A stretch of DNA of 64,000 nucleotides from Cryobacterium tagatosivorans (GCF_004402215.1 NZ_SOEZ01000023.1:1-64000), one strand, 5' to 3'. Positions 8,339 through 17,914 are shown, numbered from the stretch's first letter. Program-made: numbers and translations. Notes: generated by a model from the sequence alone, not told the origin.

Positions 8339-8344
8339 ACGATA
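8339..8344 (-). promoter_or_regulatory. Predicted -10 box for nnrD (leaderless)
   Basis: TATCGT on the minus strand, followed by six bases and the ATG at 8332. It lies in the divergent gap between nnrD and the OYE gene. Confidence 0.5.
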
Positions 8345-8415
8345 GGTTGTTTAGAGATCGATTGGTCGGTCGCGCCCCGCGCCGCACCGTGACCCGCGCG
8401 CCCTGAGGATCCTCC

Positions 8416-9507
8416 GTGACTGCTTCCGCCCTGTTCGAACCCCTCACCCTGCGCGGAATCACCTTCCGCAATCGCCTGTGGGTCGCCCCGATGTGCCAGT
8501 ACTCGGTCGCGAAGAAGGACGGCGTCCCCGAAGACTGGCACCTCGTGCACCTCGGCGCGATGGCCGCAGGCGGCGCCGGCCTCGTCATCGCGGAGGCCAG
8601 CGCGGTCAGCCCCGAGGGGCGCATCTCCGACGTCGACACCGGCATCTGGAACGACGAACAGGCCTCGGCCTGGGCCCGGATCGTGCGCTTCATCCACTCG
8701 CAGGGGGCGGCGGCGGGCATCCAGCTGGGCCACGCCGGCCGCAAGGCATCCATCTGGCCCGCGTGGGGCACGGATCGGCGCGGGACGATGGCGGAGGAGG
8801 ACGGCGGCTGGCCGACCGTGTCGGCCTCGGCGGTGCCGTTCACCGGATACGACGCACCCGGCGCCCTGGACGCGGCCGGGATCGACGCCGTCGTCGGCGA
8901 CTTCGCTGCGGCGGCCCGCCGGGCCGTTGCGGCCGGCTTCGACGTCGTCGAAATCCATGCCGCCCACGGCTACCTGCTGCACCAGTTCCTCTCCCCCCTG
9001 AGCAACCAGCGCACCGACGAGTTCGGCGGGTCGCTGGAGAACCGCGCCCGGCTGCTCCTCACCGTGGTCAAGGCGGTGCGCGCCACGATCCCGGACACGG
9101 TTCCGCTGCTGGTCCGGTTCTCCGCGACCGACTACGCGCCGGGCGGCTGGGACGAGCGGCAGACCGCGACCGTGGCCGGCTGGGCGGCAGCGGCCGGGGC
9201 CGACTTCTTCGACATTTCCTCCGGCGGAAACGTCTCGGGCGTGCGCATCCCGCTCGCCCCCGGTTACCAGGTGCCCCTGGCGGCATCGGTCAAGGCCGCG
9301 GCGGATGTCAGGGTCAGCGCGGTCGGGCTCATCACGACCGCGGAACAGGCCGAGCGGATCGTGGCGTCGGGCCAGGCCGACGCGGTGATGCTCGGCCGCG
9401 AACTGTTGCGCGACCCGCACTTCCCGCTGCGGGCCGCGCACGAACTCGGCGTCACACTCGACTACTGGCCGCCGCAGTATCTTCGCGCCCAGTTGCCGGC
9501 CGCCTGA
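8416..9507 (+). CDS. Old Yellow Enzyme family ene-reductase, YqjM-like
   Basis: A 363-residue FMN-dependent oxidoreductase of the Old Yellow Enzyme family, which reduces activated C=C bonds with NADPH. It belongs to the thermophilic-like/YqjM class: the FMN-modulating Cys27 lies in APMCQYS, and the substrate-binding histidine pair is in IHAAHGYLLHQFLSPLSN (about 178-195), followed by NQRTDEFGGSLENRARL. GHAGRKAS near 104 is also class-typical. The GTG start has GAGGA just upstream, within a small palindrome gaggatcctc. It is transcribed alone, facing the VOC gene. Confidence 0.93.
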   Translation: MTASALFEPLTLRGITFRNRLWVAPMCQYSVAKKDGVPEDWHLVHLGAMAAGGAGLVIAEASAVSPEGRISDVDTGIWNDEQASAWARIVRFIHSQGAAAGIQLGHAGRKASIWPAWGTDRRGTMAEEDGGWPTVSASAVPFTGYDAPGALDAAGIDAVVGDFAAAARRAVAAGFDVVEIHAAHGYLLHQFLSPLSNQRTDEFGGSLENRARLLLTVVKAVRATIPDTVPLLVRFSATDYAPGGWDERQTATVAGWAAAAGADFFDISSGGNVSGVRIPLAPGYQVPLAASVKAAADVRVSAVGLITTAEQAERIVASGQADAVMLGRELLRDPHFPLRAAHELGVTLDYWPPQYLRAQLPAA

Positions 9508-9532
9508 CCGGCGCGCCGACCCTGCCGGTCAG
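9504..9532. terminator. Hairpin containing both stop codons of converging genes
   Basis: A perfect 9-bp inverted repeat (9504-9512 and 9524-9532) with an 11-base loop. The TGA of the OYE gene and the TGA of the opposing VOC gene lie in opposite arms. It could serve as a bidirectional terminator, although no T-run follows. Confidence 0.5.
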
Positions 9533-9903
9533 ATCCGTTCGGACAGGCACAGGATGTTGCCCTCGGTGTCGAGGAACCACGCGCCCTTGATGCCCTCGGT
9601 CACCGCAATGCCGTTCTCGGTCTTGAGTCCGGGGAAGTCGTAGTCCTCGAAGACGACCCCTTTCTCGCGCAACCGGGCGACTTCGCCCTCGATGTCGTCG
9701 GTGATCCAGCACAGCTGGGTGTTCTTCGCGGAGCCGGCGTTGGGTGTCTCGTAGAGCAGGAACGACCCCGCGGACGTCCGATACATCGCTCCGTCTGCGC
9801 GCACTTCCACCGGCTCCAGGCCGAGCTTGTCCTTGTAAAACCCTTGCGCCCGCTGCAGATCCTTGGCGGGGAGGACACCAATGACTTCCAAATCACTCAA
9901 CAT
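9529..9903 (-). CDS. VOC (glyoxalase/bleomycin-resistance) family protein
   Basis: A 124-residue single-module protein of the vicinal oxygen chelate fold. It shows the usual order: a VLPAKDLQRAQGFYKDKLGLEP helix region (quoted in pieces: VLPAKDL, FYKDKLGLEP), a short strand region MYRTSAGSFLLYETPN, and a second half containing DIEGEVARLREKGV and AWFLDTEGNILCLSE. The last motif carries the conserved acidic metal-ligand position. Substrates vary widely in this family, so none is assigned. The ATG at 9903 is chosen because GAGGA lies about seven bases upstream; an upstream in-frame ATG at 9936 would add eleven highly charged residues with no ribosome site. Confidence 0.82.
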   Translation of the reverse strand: MLSDLEVIGVLPAKDLQRAQGFYKDKLGLEPVEVRADGAMYRTSAGSFLLYETPNAGSAKNTQLCWITDDIEGEVARLREKGVVFEDYDFPGLKTENGIAVTEGIKGAWFLDTEGNILCLSERI

Positions 9904-9972
9904 GAGCTTTTCCTCTCTCTCTCGATTCCAGCGCATACAGTACGCCGGTCCCCGGGAGAGGGCGAGAGCGGT

Positions 9973-11034
9973 CTACTCCCGCCGGGTGGCGTCCTGGACC
10001 TCGCCGACGAGCTCCTCGATGATGTCCTCGAGGAAGAGCACCCCGGTGGTTTCGCCCGCCGAGGTGAACGTCCTGGCCACGTGCGCTCCCGTGCGTCGCA
10101 TGGTGGCCAGCGCGTCCTCGAGTTCCGTGCCCTCGAAGATCGAGGCCAGCTGCCGGACGCGCTTGGCCGGGATCGGCTCGGCGTAGCTGCCCTGCCCGGC
10201 GACGCTGGAGGCGTCGCCGTCGAGGTCGATGACGTCCTTGAGGTGGATGTACCCGGTGAGGCTCCGGTTCGGGTTGACCAGGACGTACCGGGAGAACCCG
10301 TGCTTGGAGACCGCCTTCTCCACGTCGGCGGGGCTCGCCGGCTCGGGCAGGCTGACGAGCTTCGCCAGGGGCACCGCGACATCCTTCACCGTTCGGTTGG
10401 TGAATTCGAACGCGGCGCTCAGCGCACCGCTGCCGTCGAAGAGGAGGCCTTCCCTGGTCGACTGGCTGACGATGGTGGCGACCTCGTCCAGCGTGTACGT
10501 GCTGGTCGCCTCGTCCTTGGGCTGCACGCCGAACAGGCGCAGGACCGCGTTCGCGGCCCCGTTCAGCGCGACGATGACGGGTTTGACGAGACGCCCGAAC
10601 AGCACGAGCGGCGGCGCGAAGATGAGCACGGCGCGGTCCGGGACGGAGAACGACAGGTTCTTCGGCACCATCTCGCCGAGCACGACGTGCAGGTACGACA
10701 CCAGCAGCAGCGTGATCGTGAACGCGAGCACGCCGATGGCTTCGTCCGGCAGCCCGGTCAGGGCCAGCGGCCCCTCGAGCAGGTGGTGAATGGCCGGCTC
10801 GGACACATTCAGGATCAGCAGCGAGCAGACCGTGATGCCCAGCTGGGTGGTGGCCAGCATGAGGGTGGCATGTTCCATCGCCCAGAGCGCGGTCTTGGCG
10901 CTCCGTTTCCCGGCCTCGGCGAGAGGCTCGATCTGGGAACGGCGCGCGGAGATCACGGCGAATTCCGCCGCGACGAAGAAGGCGTTGGCGGCGAGGAGCA
11001 CCACCAACCAGACGATTCCCGCCCAGTCGCTCAT
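9973..11034 (-). CDS. CNNM/CBS-domain protein, short form
   Basis: A 353-residue member of the CNNM/HlyC-CorC (TlyC-like) family, associated with divalent cation (Mg2+/Co2+) homeostasis. Residues 1-200 form a CNNM membrane domain with AANAFFVAAEFAVISARR, TTQLGITVCSLLI and the VLGEMVPKNLSF signature. Two CBS modules follow (about 215-345), the second containing TTGVLFLEDIIEELVGEV. The C-terminal CorC/HlyC domain is absent, unlike in the upstream paralogue. Its ATG overlaps the stop of that paralogue by four bases, so they are translationally coupled and may form a heteromer. Confidence 0.9.
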   Translation of the reverse strand: MSDWAGIVWLVVLLAANAFFVAAEFAVISARRSQIEPLAEAGKRSAKTALWAMEHATLMLATTQLGITVCSLLILNVSEPAIHHLLEGPLALTGLPDEAIGVLAFTITLLLVSYLHVVLGEMVPKNLSFSVPDRAVLIFAPPLVLFGRLVKPVIVALNGAANAVLRLFGVQPKDEATSTYTLDEVATIVSQSTREGLLFDGSGALSAAFEFTNRTVKDVAVPLAKLVSLPEPASPADVEKAVSKHGFSRYVLVNPNRSLTGYIHLKDVIDLDGDASSVAGQGSYAEPIPAKRVRQLASIFEGTELEDALATMRRTGAHVARTFTSAGETTGVLFLEDIIEELVGEVQDATRRE

Positions 11035-12407
11035 TCGTCGGCCCCGGCGGACTCGGCGGATTCGGCGGATTCGGCGGATTCGGTGGACCGAGGCTCGGAC
11101 CCGGCCTCGCGGTCGGGGGTGAAGCGGAGCCGGTCTATTCGGCGCCCGTCCAGGCGTTCCACGGTCAGTTCTCCCCCATCGATCAGCACTGTGTCGCCGA
11201 CCACTGGCAGCCGGCCGAGTTCGCTCATCACGAAGCCGGCGACGGTTTCGTACGGCCCGTCATCCGGCACGACGATCGCGGTGCGCTCAAGCAGTTCGTC
11301 CGGGCGGAGCATGCCCGGGAAGGTGAGCGAGTCCGGCGACCTGACCACGCCCGCGCGGGTGCGGTCATGCTCGTCGGCCACCTCGCCGATGAGTTCCTCG
11401 ACGAGGTCCTCGAGCGTGGCGACGCCGGCGGTGCCGCCGTATTCGTCGACCACGACCGCCATCTGGTAGCCGCGGCCCCGCAACTCGGCGAGGAGCCCGT
11501 CCAGTTTCATCGTCTCCGGCACGCGGAGGGCCTCCGACTGCAGCGCGGAGACGGGAACATCCGCCCGGCGTCGCCTGGGCACGGCCACGGCCTGCTTGAC
11601 GTGCACGATGCCGATCACGTCGTCGACGCTTTCGTCGACGACGGGGAACCGGGAGTAGCCGGTCTGTTTCGCCAGGTCGATGACCGCCTGGGCCGACGCG
11701 GTGCGCTGGATGCTGGCCACCCGCGGCCGCGGCGTCATCACGTCGGAGGCGGTGTGGCTGGAGAACAGCAGGGTGCGGTGCAGCAGGGTCGCGGTGTCCT
11801 TCTTCAGCAGCCCGGCGCTGGCCGAGCGGCGAAGCAGCGAGGACAGTTCCTCGGCCGTGCGCGCCCCGGACAGTTCTTCCTTGGGTTCGATGCCGACGAG
11901 GCGCAGCAGTCCGTTCGCGCTGCCGTTGAGCACGACAACGGCCGGCTTGAACACGGTGGTGAAGACCGTTTGGAACGGGATGACCAGCTTGGCGGTGTGC
12001 CGCGGCAGGGCCAGGGCGAAGTTCTTCGGGACGAGCTCGCCGATGATCATCGAGAGCAGGGTGGCCACGACGATCGCGATGGTCGTCGCGATGACGGGCA
12101 CCGTGGCATCCGCGAACCCGAGGCTCGTCAGCGGCGGAGTGAGCAGCGAGCTGAGGGCCGGTTCCATGGTGTAACCGGTGAGCAGGGTGGTGAGCGTGAT
12201 GCCCAGCTGGGCGCTGGACAGGTGGGTCGACGTGATCTTGAGCGCCGAGATGGTCAGGCCCAGGCGTGTCTCACCGCGGTCGCGCCGTGCCTCGAGGTCG
12301 GAACGGTCGAGGTTGACCAGGGCGAACTCGCTGGCCACGAACAGGCCCGTGCCGACGGTCAGGATCAGGCCGACGCCGAGCATCAGCCACTCAAACATGG
12401 CTTCCAC
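11031..12407 (-). CDS. CNNM/CBS/CorC-domain protein, long form
   Basis: A 458-residue CNNM-family protein. The membrane domain has GLFVASEFALVNLDRSDLEAR, AQLGITLTTLLTGY and IIGELVPKNFAL; the CBS pair spans about 215-335 (DVMTPRPRV, GTAGVATLEDLVEELIGEV); a CorC/HlyC domain follows (SLTFPGMLRPDEL, GPYETVAGFVMSELG). The tail consists of repeated ESA triplets encoded by a 9-bp tandem repeat at 11046-11090, so tail length may vary between strains. The start could be GTG at 12407 or ATG at 12398, three codons later. It is the first gene of the coupled pair. Confidence 0.9.
   Translation of the reverse strand: MEAMFEWLMLGVGLILTVGTGLFVASEFALVNLDRSDLEARRDRGETRLGLTISALKITSTHLSSAQLGITLTTLLTGYTMEPALSSLLTPPLTSLGFADATVPVIATTIAIVVATLLSMIIGELVPKNFALALPRHTAKLVIPFQTVFTTVFKPAVVVLNGSANGLLRLVGIEPKEELSGARTAEELSSLLRRSASAGLLKKDTATLLHRTLLFSSHTASDVMTPRPRVASIQRTASAQAVIDLAKQTGYSRFPVVDESVDDVIGIVHVKQAVAVPRRRRADVPVSALQSEALRVPETMKLDGLLAELRGRGYQMAVVVDEYGGTAGVATLEDLVEELIGEVADEHDRTRAGVVRSPDSLTFPGMLRPDELLERTAIVVPDDGPYETVAGFVMSELGRLPVVGDTVLIDGGELTVERLDGRRIDRLRFTPDREAGSEPRSTESAESAESAESAGADE
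11046..11090 (+). repeat. 9-bp tandem repeat in the CNNM gene tail
   Basis: Five units close to ggcggattc (11046, 11055, 11064, 11073, 11082), encoding ESA repeats on the minus strand. The middle three units are identical, as expected for slippage. Confidence 0.8.
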
Positions 12408-12545
12408 CGCACGTCAGGTCTGACAGCGCGGGGCGCGAGCGCCGGAGGCGAGGAGGTAACGGACAGGGGCTGGGCGAAGCTGCAGGGTGGGGGTCGTCCA
12501 TTATCTTTCAACTATACCGGCCGGGCGGGGGCCCGGGCGGGACCG

Positions 12546-13985
12546 TCACCAGGACACGTGCAGGGCCTTGCCCTCCTCGTAGCCGGCCGCCGACTGCACC
12601 CCGACGAGGGCACGGTCCTGGAACTCCTCGATCGTGGTCGCCCCGGCGTAGGTGAACGAGCTGCGCAGGCCGGAGCTGATCATGTCGAGCAGGTCCTCCA
12701 CGGACGGGCGGAGCGGGTCGAGGTAGATCTTCGAACTGGAGATTCCCTCGGCGAACAGCGTCTTCCGGGCCAGCTGGTAGGCGTCGAGCCGGTCGAAGCG
12801 CTGGCGGACGGCCTTGGTGGATGCCATGCCCCAGCTCTCCTTGAACAGCGCCCCCGCGGCATCCGCTGAGAGCGTGCCGGGCGCCTCGATCGTGCCGGCG
12901 AACCAGGAGCCGATCATGACGGATGCCGCCCCGGCCGCCAGGGCCAGCGCGACATCGCGGGGGTAGCGCACCCCGCCGTCCGCCCAGACGTGGGCGCCGA
13001 GTTCCCGCGCCGCGGCGGAGGTCTCGAGGACCGCGGAGAACTGCGGGCGGCCGACCGCGGTCATCATGCGGGTCGTGCACATCGCGCCCGGGCCGACACC
13101 GACCTTGACGATGGTGGCGCCGGCCTTGACCAGGTCGGTGACGCCGTCGGCGGTCACGACGTTGCCGGCGACGATGGGGACGCCAAGGTTCAGGTCGGCG
13201 ACGATCTTGATCGCCTTGAGCATCCCGGCCTGGTGTCCGTGCGCGGTGTCGATCACGAGCACATCGACTCCGGCCGCGGCGAGCGCCCTGGCCTTCGCCG
13301 CGATGTCGCCGTTCAGGCCGAGCGCCGCGGCCACCCGGAGCCGACCCTGGGCGTCGACGGCCGGGTCGTACAGGGTGGAGCGCAGGGCGCTCTTGCGGCT
13401 GAGGGTGCCGATGATGGAGCCGTGGTGCAGCACCGGTGCGAAGTCGAGGTCCGCGGCGGTCATCAGGTCGAACGCGCTCCGCGGGCCGTCGAGGTCGTCG
13501 GCGTCGAGCGAGGCGAAGGTGCCGTGCAGGAGGTCGCCGAGGCGGGCATCCGGGAGCGCGCTCGCCAGCCGGGACGCGACGATGCAGCCCAGGTACTCGC
13601 CCCCGGCGTCGTGGATGACGATCCCCTGGCCGTCCGCGGGCGGCACCTGGGTGAGCGCCTGGGCGACGGTGTCTCCGGGAGCGAAGACGAAGGGCGTGTC
13701 GAAGCGGACGGGCTGCGCCTTCACCCAGCGGATTGCGGCGTCGAGGTCCTGGAGGTGCATGTCCTGGGGCAGGACCCCGAGCCCGCCGCGGCGAGCGAGC
13801 GCGGCGGCCAGGCGCGGACCGGTGACCGAATTCATGTTCGCAGAGACGATGGGCAGGGTGGCGCCCGTGCCGTCTCCCGGCGCCAGTGAGACGTCGAGCC
13901 GGCTCGTCACGTCCGACTTGCTCGGCACGAGGAAGACGTCGGAGTAGGTCAGGTCGTTGCTTGGATACGCTCCATAGAACTGCAT
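12546..13985 (-). CDS. guaB1: GuaB1-family IMPDH-related GMP reductase
   Basis: A 479-residue protein of the IMP dehydrogenase/GMP reductase superfamily with a CBS pair inserted at about 90-205. The flavin-free TIM barrel carries VIDTAHGHQAGMLKAI, IVAGNVVTADG and the catalytic-cysteine loop GVGPGAMCTTRMMT. Mycobacterial GuaB1 has been shown to be a GMP reductase rather than an IMP dehydrogenase, and this protein has the same CBS-containing layout, so conversion of GMP to IMP with NADPH is the likely reaction. A TANNNT box seven bases before the ATG suggests leaderless transcription. Confidence 0.9.
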   Translation of the reverse strand: MQFYGAYPSNDLTYSDVFLVPSKSDVTSRLDVSLAPGDGTGATLPIVSANMNSVTGPRLAAALARRGGLGVLPQDMHLQDLDAAIRWVKAQPVRFDTPFVFAPGDTVAQALTQVPPADGQGIVIHDAGGEYLGCIVASRLASALPDARLGDLLHGTFASLDADDLDGPRSAFDLMTAADLDFAPVLHHGSIIGTLSRKSALRSTLYDPAVDAQGRLRVAAALGLNGDIAAKARALAAAGVDVLVIDTAHGHQAGMLKAIKIVADLNLGVPIVAGNVVTADGVTDLVKAGATIVKVGVGPGAMCTTRMMTAVGRPQFSAVLETSAAARELGAHVWADGGVRYPRDVALALAAGAASVMIGSWFAGTIEAPGTLSADAAGALFKESWGMASTKAVRQRFDRLDAYQLARKTLFAEGISSSKIYLDPLRPSVEDLLDMISSGLRSSFTYAGATTIEEFQDRALVGVQSAAGYEEGKALHVSW

Positions 13986-13992
13986 GGAAATA

Positions 13993-13998
13993 AAGCTA
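13993..13998 (-). promoter_or_regulatory. Predicted -10 box for guaB1 (leaderless)
   Basis: TAGCTT on the minus strand, followed by seven bases and the ATG at 13985. Confidence 0.5.
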
Positions 13999-14037
13999 GC
14001 CCTCCGCGCCGATGAACGCAGCAGCCCGCGGGGGGAT

Positions 14038-14094
14038 TAGGCTGGACAGACAGCTTGACCCGGCGATTCTGTCGCACGGGGCGCATTCAGAATC
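14038..14094 (+). promoter_or_regulatory. kgd leader: -10-like box and 7-bp inverted repeat
   Basis: A TAGGCT box at 14038-14043 is a plausible -10 element, giving a leader of about 70 bases before the kgd start. The leader holds GATTCTG (14065-14071) and CAGAATC (14088-14094), a perfect 7-bp inverted repeat with a 16-base loop that could be an operator or leader hairpin. Confidence 0.35.
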
Positions 14095-14117
14095 AACGAA
14101 GAGAGTGGGCGATCGGC

Positions 14118-17100
14118 TTGTCTAGCCAGTTGACCGGTGGTGGATCCGACGAAACTACGTCGGGCGAATTCGGAGCTAATGAGTGGCTCGTCGACGAGCT
14201 CTACGAGAGGTACCTCGTCGACAAGACGCAGGTCGACGAGTCCTGGTGGCCGATCCTGGAGAGCTACCACCAGACCGCGACCGGCGCGGCTGCGGACACC
14301 ACGGCTGCGCCCGCCGCGGCGGAACCTGTCGCCGAGTCTCCCGCAGCTGCCGCCGCCGCCACCGCTCCCGCCGCACCGGCGCCGGCACGGGCCGCGGAAA
14401 GCGCCGCACCCGCCTCCGCTCCCGGCACCCAGCCGCAGGCGCGCACCACGTCGCTGGCCGCCAAGCCGCTCCCGGTCCCCGCGGACGCGCCGATCACGAG
14501 CCCGCAGGCCGTCATCACCGACGGTGAAGCGGCGGAAGCCAAGGACGTCGTCACCCCTCTCCGCGGCATGTCGAAGAGCCTGGCTGCGAACATGGCCACG
14601 AGCCTCACCGTCCCGACGGCGACGAGTGTGCGCACGATCCCGGCGAAGCTCTTGATCGACAACCGCATCGTCATGAACAACCACATGAAGCGAGCCCGCG
14701 GCGGCAAGGTCTCCTTCACCCACCTCATCGGCTGGGCCCTGATCCGTGCGCTCAAGATGTTCCCGAGCCAGAACGTGTTCTACGACGAGGTCGACGGCAA
14801 GCCGTCGGTCATCGCCCCGGCCCATGTCGGCCTTGGAATCGCGATCGACCTCCCGAAGCCCGACGGCACCCGTTCGCTGATGGTCCCCGCGGTCAAGCGC
14901 GCCGACACGATGACGTTCGGCGAGTACCTCTCCGCCTACGAAGACCTCGTCACGCGGGCCCGCAAGGGCAAGCTGACGGCCGACGACTTCTCCGGCGCGA
15001 CGGTGTCGCTGACCAACCCGGGCGGCATCGGCACCGTGCATTCGGTTCCGCGCCTGATGAAGGGCCAGGGCTGCATCATCGGCGCCGGCGCCCTCGACTA
15101 CCCGGCCGAGTTCCAGGGCGCGAGCGTCAAGACGCTCACCGGCCTGGCCATCTCCAAGACGATCACGCTGACCAGCACCTACGACCACCGGGTGATCCAG
15201 GGCGCCGGCTCCGGCGAATTCCTGAAGATCGTGCACGAGCTTTTGATCGGCCAGCACAACTTCTACGAGGACATCTTCTCGGCCCTGCGCATCCCGTACG
15301 ACCCGATCCACTGGGCCCCGGACATCAGCGTCGACCTGGCCAGCGCCGTCGACAAGACCGCGCGGGTGCAGGAACTGATCAACGCGTACCGGGTGCGCGG
15401 CCACCTGATGGCCGACATCGACCCCCTGGAGTACAAGCAGCGCAGCCACCCCGACCTCGACATCGCCAACCACGGGCTCACCTTCTGGGACCTCGACCGC
15501 GAATTCGTCACCGGTGGCTTCGGCGACAAGCGCCTCATGCTCCTCCGCGACATCCTCGGAGTGCTCCGCGACTCCTACTGCCGCACGACCGGCATCGAGT
15601 ACATGCACATCCAGGACCCGGGCCAGCGCAAGTGGGTCCAGGAGAAGATCGAGAAGTCCTACGTCAAGCCCACCCACGACGAGCAGATGCGCATCCTGGG
15701 CAAGCTCAACGAGGCCGAGGCCTTCGAGACCTTCCTGCAGACGAAGTACGTCGGCCAGAAGCGGTTCAGCCTCGAGGGCGGCGAATCGACCATCGCGCTG
15801 CTCGACTCGATCCTGCAGGGCGCGGCCGACCACAAGCTCGACGAGGTCGCGATCGGCATGGCCCACCGCGGCCGGCTGAACGTGCTGACCAACATCGCCG
15901 GCAAGACCTACGGCGAGATCTTCCGCGAGTTCGAGGGAACGCAGGACCCCCGCACCGTGCAGGGTTCCGGCGACGTGAAGTACCACCTCGGCACCGAGGG
16001 CGTGTTCCGCGGCGCGGACGGCGAGGAGATCTCGGTCTACCTGGCCGCGAACCCGTCGCACCTCGAGGCCGTCGACGGCGTGCTCGAGGGGATCGTGCGG
16101 GCCAAGCAGGACCGCAAGCCGATCGGCACGTTCTCCACCCTGCCGGTCCTCATCCACGGCGACGCCGCGATGGCCGGCCAGGGTGTGGTGCTGGAAACCC
16201 TCCAGATGTCCCAGCTGCGCGGCTACCGCACCGGCGGCACGATCCACCTGGTCGTCAACAACCAGGTCGGCTTCACCACGCCTCCCGGCGAGGGCCGCAG
16301 CTCGGTGTACTCCACCGATGTCGCCAAGACCATCCAGGCGCCGATCTTCCACGTCAACGGTGATGACCCGGAGGCCGTGGTCCGCGTCGCGGAGCTCGCC
16401 TTCGACTACCGCCAGGAATTCAAGCGCGACGTCGTCATCGACCTCGTCTGCTACCGCCGTCGCGGGCACAACGAGGGCGACGACCCCTCGATGACCCAGC
16501 CGCTGATGTACAACCTGATCGAGGCGAAGCGCTCGGTCCGGAAGCTGTACACGGAGGGCCTCGTCGGCCGTGGCGACATCACCCAGGAAGAGTACGAAGC
16601 GGCGCACCGCGACTTCCAGGACCGCCTCGAGCGCGCGTTCATGGAAACGCACGCCGCGCAGACCTCGTCGACGCCGATCCTCCCCGGGGGCTCGGACGCC
16701 GACTCGCTCGGCCTGGCCCAGGACGACTCGGCCGGGGAGCCGGAGACGACCGGGGTTCCCGAGGGCGTCGTGCACCTGATCGGCGACGCCTTCAACAACA
16801 AGCCCGCCGGCTTCACCGTGCACAACAAGCTGCAGCAGCTGCTGCAGAAGCGCCTCGACATGAGCCGCAACGGCAACATCGACTGGAGCTTCGGCGAACT
16901 GCTCGCGCTCGGCTCCCTGCTGCTGGAGGGCACCCCGGTGCGTTTCGCCGGCCAGGATGCCCGCCGCGGCACGTTCGTCCAGCGCCACGCGGTCCTCCAC
17001 GACCGGGCCAACGGCCAGGAGTGGCTGCCGCTGGCCAACCTGAGCGAGAAGCAGGGTCGATTCTGGATCTACGACTCCCTCCTCAGCGAATACGCGACCA

Positions 17101-17897
17101 TGGGCTTCGAATACGGCTACTCGGTGGAGCGCGCGGACGCCCTCGTGCTCTGGGAAGCCCAGTTCGGTGACTTCGCCAACGGCGCCCAGACGATCATCGA
17201 CGAGTTCATCTCGTCGGCCGAGCAGAAGTGGGGCCAGCGGTCCTCCGTCGTGCTGCTGCTCCCGCACGGTTACGAGGGCCAGGGGCCCGACCACTCCTCG
17301 GCGCGGATCGAACGCTACCTCCAGCTCTGCGCGGAGAACAACATGACCGTGGCACGGCCGTCGACCCCGGCGTCGTACTTCCACCTGCTGCGTCGCCAGG
17401 CCTACATGCGCCCGCGCCGCCCGCTGATCGTGTTCACGCCCAAGTCGATGTTGCGCCTGCGCGGTGCGACCAGCGACGTTGCGGACTTCACGACCGGCAA
17501 GTTCGAACCGGTCATCGACGACGCCCGCATCACCGACCGGAGCAAGGTGAAGCGGGTCCTGTTCATGGCGGGCAAGCTCTACTACGACCTGCTGAACGAG
17601 CTCGAGAAGAACCCCAACCCGGAGATCGCCCTGGTCCGCCTGGAGCAGTACTACCCGCTGCCCGCGGTCGAGCTCAAGCACGTGGCCGAGTTGTACCCGG
17701 ACGCCGAGCTGGCCTGGGTGCAGGACGAGCCGGAGAACCAGGGTGCGTGGCCGTTCTTCTACCTGGAGACGAACAAGCTCGGCCCGCGGGCCGTGCGGCT
17801 GTTCTCCCGGGTGGCGTCCGCGTCGCCGGCTGCCGGGTCGGCCAAGCGCCATGCCTCCGAGCAGGCCGAGCTGCTGCGCCAGGCGCTCACGCTCTAA
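14118..17897 (+). CDS. kgd: Multifunctional 2-oxoglutarate decarboxylase/dehydrogenase E1/E2
   Basis: A 1259-residue fused enzyme of the TCA cycle, the actinobacterial Kgd/OdhA type. A short N-terminal helix (EWLVDELYERYLVD) and an Ala/Pro-rich linker are followed by a dihydrolipoyl-succinyltransferase-like domain (about 140-390) ending in TYDHRVIQGAGSGEF with the DHR catalytic motif. Then comes the thiamine-diphosphate E1 domain, with AYRVRGHLMADIDPL, MAHRGRLNVL, HGDAAMAGQG and VNNQVGFTT. There is no lipoyl domain, as is usual for this family, which borrows lipoyl groups from another E2. TTG at 14118 is the best start because the conserved N-terminus begins there, but its ribosome site is weak; upstream TTG codons in frame are possible. 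Confidence 0.95.
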   Translation: MSSQLTGGGSDETTSGEFGANEWLVDELYERYLVDKTQVDESWWPILESYHQTATGAAADTTAAPAAAEPVAESPAAAAAATAPAAPAPARAAESAAPASAPGTQPQARTTSLAAKPLPVPADAPITSPQAVITDGEAAEAKDVVTPLRGMSKSLAANMATSLTVPTATSVRTIPAKLLIDNRIVMNNHMKRARGGKVSFTHLIGWALIRALKMFPSQNVFYDEVDGKPSVIAPAHVGLGIAIDLPKPDGTRSLMVPAVKRADTMTFGEYLSAYEDLVTRARKGKLTADDFSGATVSLTNPGGIGTVHSVPRLMKGQGCIIGAGALDYPAEFQGASVKTLTGLAISKTITLTSTYDHRVIQGAGSGEFLKIVHELLIGQHNFYEDIFSALRIPYDPIHWAPDISVDLASAVDKTARVQELINAYRVRGHLMADIDPLEYKQRSHPDLDIANHGLTFWDLDREFVTGGFGDKRLMLLRDILGVLRDSYCRTTGIEYMHIQDPGQRKWVQEKIEKSYVKPTHDEQMRILGKLNEAEAFETFLQTKYVGQKRFSLEGGESTIALLDSILQGAADHKLDEVAIGMAHRGRLNVLTNIAGKTYGEIFREFEGTQDPRTVQGSGDVKYHLGTEGVFRGADGEEISVYLAANPSHLEAVDGVLEGIVRAKQDRKPIGTFSTLPVLIHGDAAMAGQGVVLETLQMSQLRGYRTGGTIHLVVNNQVGFTTPPGEGRSSVYSTDVAKTIQAPIFHVNGDDPEAVVRVAELAFDYRQEFKRDVVIDLVCYRRRGHNEGDDPSMTQPLMYNLIEAKRSVRKLYTEGLVGRGDITQEEYEAAHRDFQDRLERAFMETHAAQTSSTPILPGGSDADSLGLAQDDSAGEPETTGVPEGVVHLIGDAFNNKPAGFTVHNKLQQLLQKRLDMSRNGNIDWSFGELLALGSLLLEGTPVRFAGQDARRGTFVQRHAVLHDRANGQEWLPLANLSEKQGRFWIYDSLLSEYATMGFEYGYSVERADALVLWEAQFGDFANGAQTIIDEFISSAEQKWGQRSSVVLLLPHGYEGQGPDHSSARIERYLQLCAENNMTVARPSTPASYFHLLRRQAYMRPRRPLIVFTPKSMLRLRGATSDVADFTTGKFEPVIDDARITDRSKVKRVLFMAGKLYYDLLNELEKNPNPEIALVRLEQYYPLPAVELKHVAELYPDAELAWVQDEPENQGAWPFFYLETNKLGPRAVRLFSRVASASPAAGSAKRHASEQAELLRQALTL

Positions 17898-17914
17898 TCG
17901 CGCCAGCGCACACG

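Noticed and set aside
14037..17852. A 1271-codon minus-strand frame opposite kgd
   Set aside because: It mirrors kgd in the complementary frame; kgd has unmistakable E2 and E1 motifs, so this is a shadow frame.
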